Of a stretch of 64,000 nucleotides of DNA, positions 61,236 through 64,000 are shown piece after piece. Position numbers and translations under genes: made by a program. This DNA is from Eretmocerus hayati (taxonomy: Eukaryota > Arthropoda > Insecta > Hymenoptera > Aphelinidae): the NCBI GenBank assembly GCA_029851415.1, contig CM056743.1, positions 118,512,305-118,576,304 of the forward strand, written 5' to 3'. The notes under the pieces were generated by a model, which searched no databases, had not been told where the DNA came from, and was given only the letters and a program-made list of their open reading frames with translations. Position 1 is the stretch's first letter; each line of letters starts with the position of its first letter.

Positions 61236-61603
61236 GCGGAGGTGAACGAAACTTCCTAGACTTTCCAACAAAAGCGTACGTTCCGTTCATGGTAATATTC
61301 CCTGGGCAGCACCTATGACCCCTTATAGGCTGTAGTCCAGTCCGCCACGGCCGATTCGTTGGTCCAAAGGGGTAAAGTTGTGAAATTAACATATTGTGTA
61401 GATCAGAACTAGAAAATAACATTTCTAAAAATGCAGACACGAAAACACCACGGTTTTCGAGAAAATTGATTGTTTATTAACAATTTTGCAAACCGGACAT
61501 GTCCATCGGGGTAAAGTGGGGAGTCAACGGATTATGAAATTTGACAGTGAGTAGAATGCAGGGTTGAAAATGCAGACAAATCAGTTCATAACTCTATGAG
61601 GCA
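61236..61603. other. unassigned sequence between the LINE fragment and the inverted array
   Basis: No recognisable gene. It may be the outer part of the element that contains the inverted array, but the matching right side lies beyond the window. Confidence 0.45.
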
Positions 61604-64000
61604 GACAGGGGTCAAAGGTCAATTTTTCACACCTCTCCGAACAAAAAATCAGTAATTTACTTTATAACTCGGAATCCGTGCGTTTTAGCGAGATTTTGCT
61701 GAGGAACTTTTTTGAAGATCTCATTGAGATCTACAAAATTGGTCATATTGACCATTGCTCAGAAATCCTTTGTTTCTGAGATATAAGCAATCTTAGTTTC
61801 AAGGATAAACGTTTTTCGATCCTAACTGGGGATTTATGCGATGTGATGAGATTTTACAAGAATACTTTTCTAAAGATCTTTCAAAGACCTACAAATTGAG
61901 TTATTTTGACCGTTGCTCAGAAACTCACCAATTCTGAGATATAAGCAAAATTGAGTACGGCAATGGAATTTTTTTCGTCATAACTCGAGATCTATTCGGT
62001 TTGATGAAATTTTGTAAGAATACATTTTTGAAGATCTATCAGAGATCTACAAAATTGGTCATGTTGACCATTGCTCAGAAATCCTTCCTTTCTGAGATAT
62101 AAGCAATCTTAGTTTCAAGGATAAACGTTTTTCGATCCTAACTGGGGATTTATGCGATGTGATGAGATTTTACAAGAATACTTTTCTAAAGATCTTTCAA
62201 AGACCTACAAATTGAGTTATTTTGACCGTTGCTCAGAAACTCACCAATTCTGAGATATAAGCAAAATTGAGTACGGCAATGGAATTTTTTTCGTCATAAC
62301 TCGAGATCTATTCGGTTTGATGAAATTTTGTAAGAATACATTTTTGAAGATCTATCAGAGATCTACAAAATTGGTCATGTTGACCATTGCTCAGAAATCC
62401 TTCCTTTCTGAGATATAAGCAATGTTAGTCTCAAGGATAAGCGTTTTTGATCCTAACTCGGGATTTATGTGATGTGATGAGATTTTACAAGAATACTTTT
62501 CTAAAGGTCTTTCAAAGACCTACAAATTGAGTTATCTTGACCGTTGCTCAGAAACCCACCAATTCTGAGATGTAAGCAAAATTGCGTACGGCAATGGAAT
62601 TTTTTTCGTCATAACTCGAGATCTATTCGGTTTGATGAAATTTTGTAAGAATACATTTTTGAAGATCCATCAGAGATCTACAAAATTGGTCATGTTGACC
62701 ATTGCTCAGAAATCCTTCCTTTCTGAGATATAAGCAATGTTAGTCTCAAGGATAAGCGTTTTTGATCCTAACTCGGGATTTATGCGATGTAATGAGATTT
62801 TACAAGAATACTTTTCTAAAGGTCTTTCAAAGACCTACAAATTAAGTTATCTTGACCGTTGCTCAGAAACTCACCAATTCTGAGATATAAGCAAAAGTAA
62901 GTTCGGCAATGGAATTTTTTTCATCCTAACTCGAGATCTATTCGATTTGATGAAATTTTGTCAGAATACATTTCATCAAACCGAATAGATCTCGAGTTAT
63001 GACGGAAAAAATTCCATTGCCGTACTTACTTTTGCTTATATCTCAGAATTTGTGAGTTTCTGAGCAACGGTCAAGATAACTTAATTTGTAGGTCTTTGAA
63101 AGACCTTTAGAAAAGTATTCTTGTAAAATCTCATCACATCGCATAAATCCCGAGTTAGGATCAAAAACGCATATCCTTGAGACTAACATTGCTTATATCT
63201 CAGAAAGGAAGGATTTCTGAGCAATGGTCAACATGACCAATTTTGTAGATCTCTGATAGATCTTCAAAAATGTATTCTCACAAAATTTCATCAAACCGAA
63301 TAGATCTCGAGTTATGACGAAAAAATTCCATTGCCGTACTTACGCTTATATCTCAGAATTGGTGAGTTTCTGAACAACGGTCAAGATAACTCAATTTGTA
63401 GGTCTTTGAAAGACCTTTAGAAAAGTATTCTTGTAAAATCTCATCACATCGCATAAATCCCGAGTTAGGATCAAAAACGCTTATCCTTGAGACTAACATT
63501 GCTTATATCTCAGAAAGGAAGGATTTCTGAGCAATGGTCAACATGACCAATTTTGTAGATCTCTGATAGATCTTCAAAAAAGTATTCTTACAAAATTTCA
63601 TCAAACCGAATAGATCTCGAGTTATGACGAAAAAATTCCATTGCCGTACTCAATTTTGCTTATATCTCAGAATTGGTGATTTTCTGAGCAACGGTCAAGA
63701 TAACTCAATTTGTAGGTCTTTGAAAGATCTTTAGAAAAGTATTCTTGTAAAATCTCATCACATCGCATAAATCCCCAGTTAGGATCGAAAAACGTTTATC
63801 CTTGAAACTAAGATTGCTTATATCTCAGAAACAAAGGATTTCTGAGCAATGGTCAATATGACCAATTTTGTAGATCTCAATGAGATCTTCAAAAAAGTTC
63901 CTCAGCAAAATCTCGCTAAAACGCACGGATTCCGAGTTATAAAGCAAATTACTGATTTTTTGTTCGGAGAGGTGTGAAAAATTGACCTTTGACCCCTGTC
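61604..64000. repeat. giant inverted array of 316-bp higher-order repeats
   Basis: Sequence from GACAGGGGTCAAAGG at 61604 returns in inverted orientation, ending at the last base of the window. The axis is a short hairpin near 62963 (arms about 62933-62955 and 62971-62996). Each arm is a tandem array of 316-bp units, with GACCATTGCTCAGAAATCC at 61750, 62066, 62382 and 62697. Each unit is made of two diverged monomers of about 158 bp, both containing TTCTGAGATATAAGCAA. The left arm has about one unit more than the right. There are no ORFs. The structure continues beyond 64000. Confidence 0.93.

Overview
The window is insect genomic DNA. Its only recognisable host gene is the 3' part of groucho (Groucho/TLE co-repressor), on the + strand from base 160 to about 31.3 kb. 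Large introns, abundant CpG and the style of the CcN and GP linker regions suggest a hymenopteran, perhaps a parasitoid wasp. That placement is inference and is not proven by the sequence.

Groucho layout: seven coding exons (160-297, 14487-14769, 17101-17126, 25311-25454, 27308-27888, 28282-29161, 29960-30067) join in phase with GT/AG borders to give 719 codons. They run from the end of the Q tetramerisation domain through GP, CcN and SP linkers to the complete C-terminal WD40 propeller, ending YEVIY. The first part of the Q domain lies upstream of the window. One exon is only 26 nt. The 3'UTR has two candidate poly(A) sites, near 31.04 and 31.29 kb. The 14-kb intron carries a decayed pogo/Tigger transposon (9868-12095), and the 8-kb intron carries a 3.2-kb element with about 525-bp terminal inverted repeats (19535-22697).

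From about 31.3 kb to the end I see no host gene, only layered mobile elements. In order: a 2.45-kb fold-back with TTA target duplication (32341-34790); a 329-bp TAA-flanked MITE (37514-37842); a hairpin carrying a mirror-symmetric array of eight TCGCGYRCGCGA palindromes (37868-38440); a CACTGAG-ended element inserted into a copy of itself (38539-40530); and a nearly complete Ty1/copia retrotransposon on the - strand (42146-55127) with TAGAG target duplications, about 285-bp LTRs, a half-tRNA-type primer site and a polypurine tract.

The copia element is a record of later insertions. Its 3' LTR holds a TTGT-flanked element (42191-47248), which contains a Transib-like element (42198-44365, end CACAGTG, 5-bp CGGCR duplication) and a CACTGAG-type element (45434-46536). 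The end of pol holds a 955-bp palindrome (47899-48853). The reverse transcriptase region holds a 1.77-kb element filled with about seven 163-bp tandem repeats (50028-51800). Removing these leaves an internal region of about 4.6 kb, close to the known size of Drosophila copia.

Beyond copia lie a 183-bp tandem triplet, a TA-flanked inverted-repeat element (56545-57610), a 141-bp tandem triplet, a non-LTR reverse transcriptase fragment (60694-61235), and a giant inverted array of 316-bp repeats that runs off the end of the window (61604-64000).
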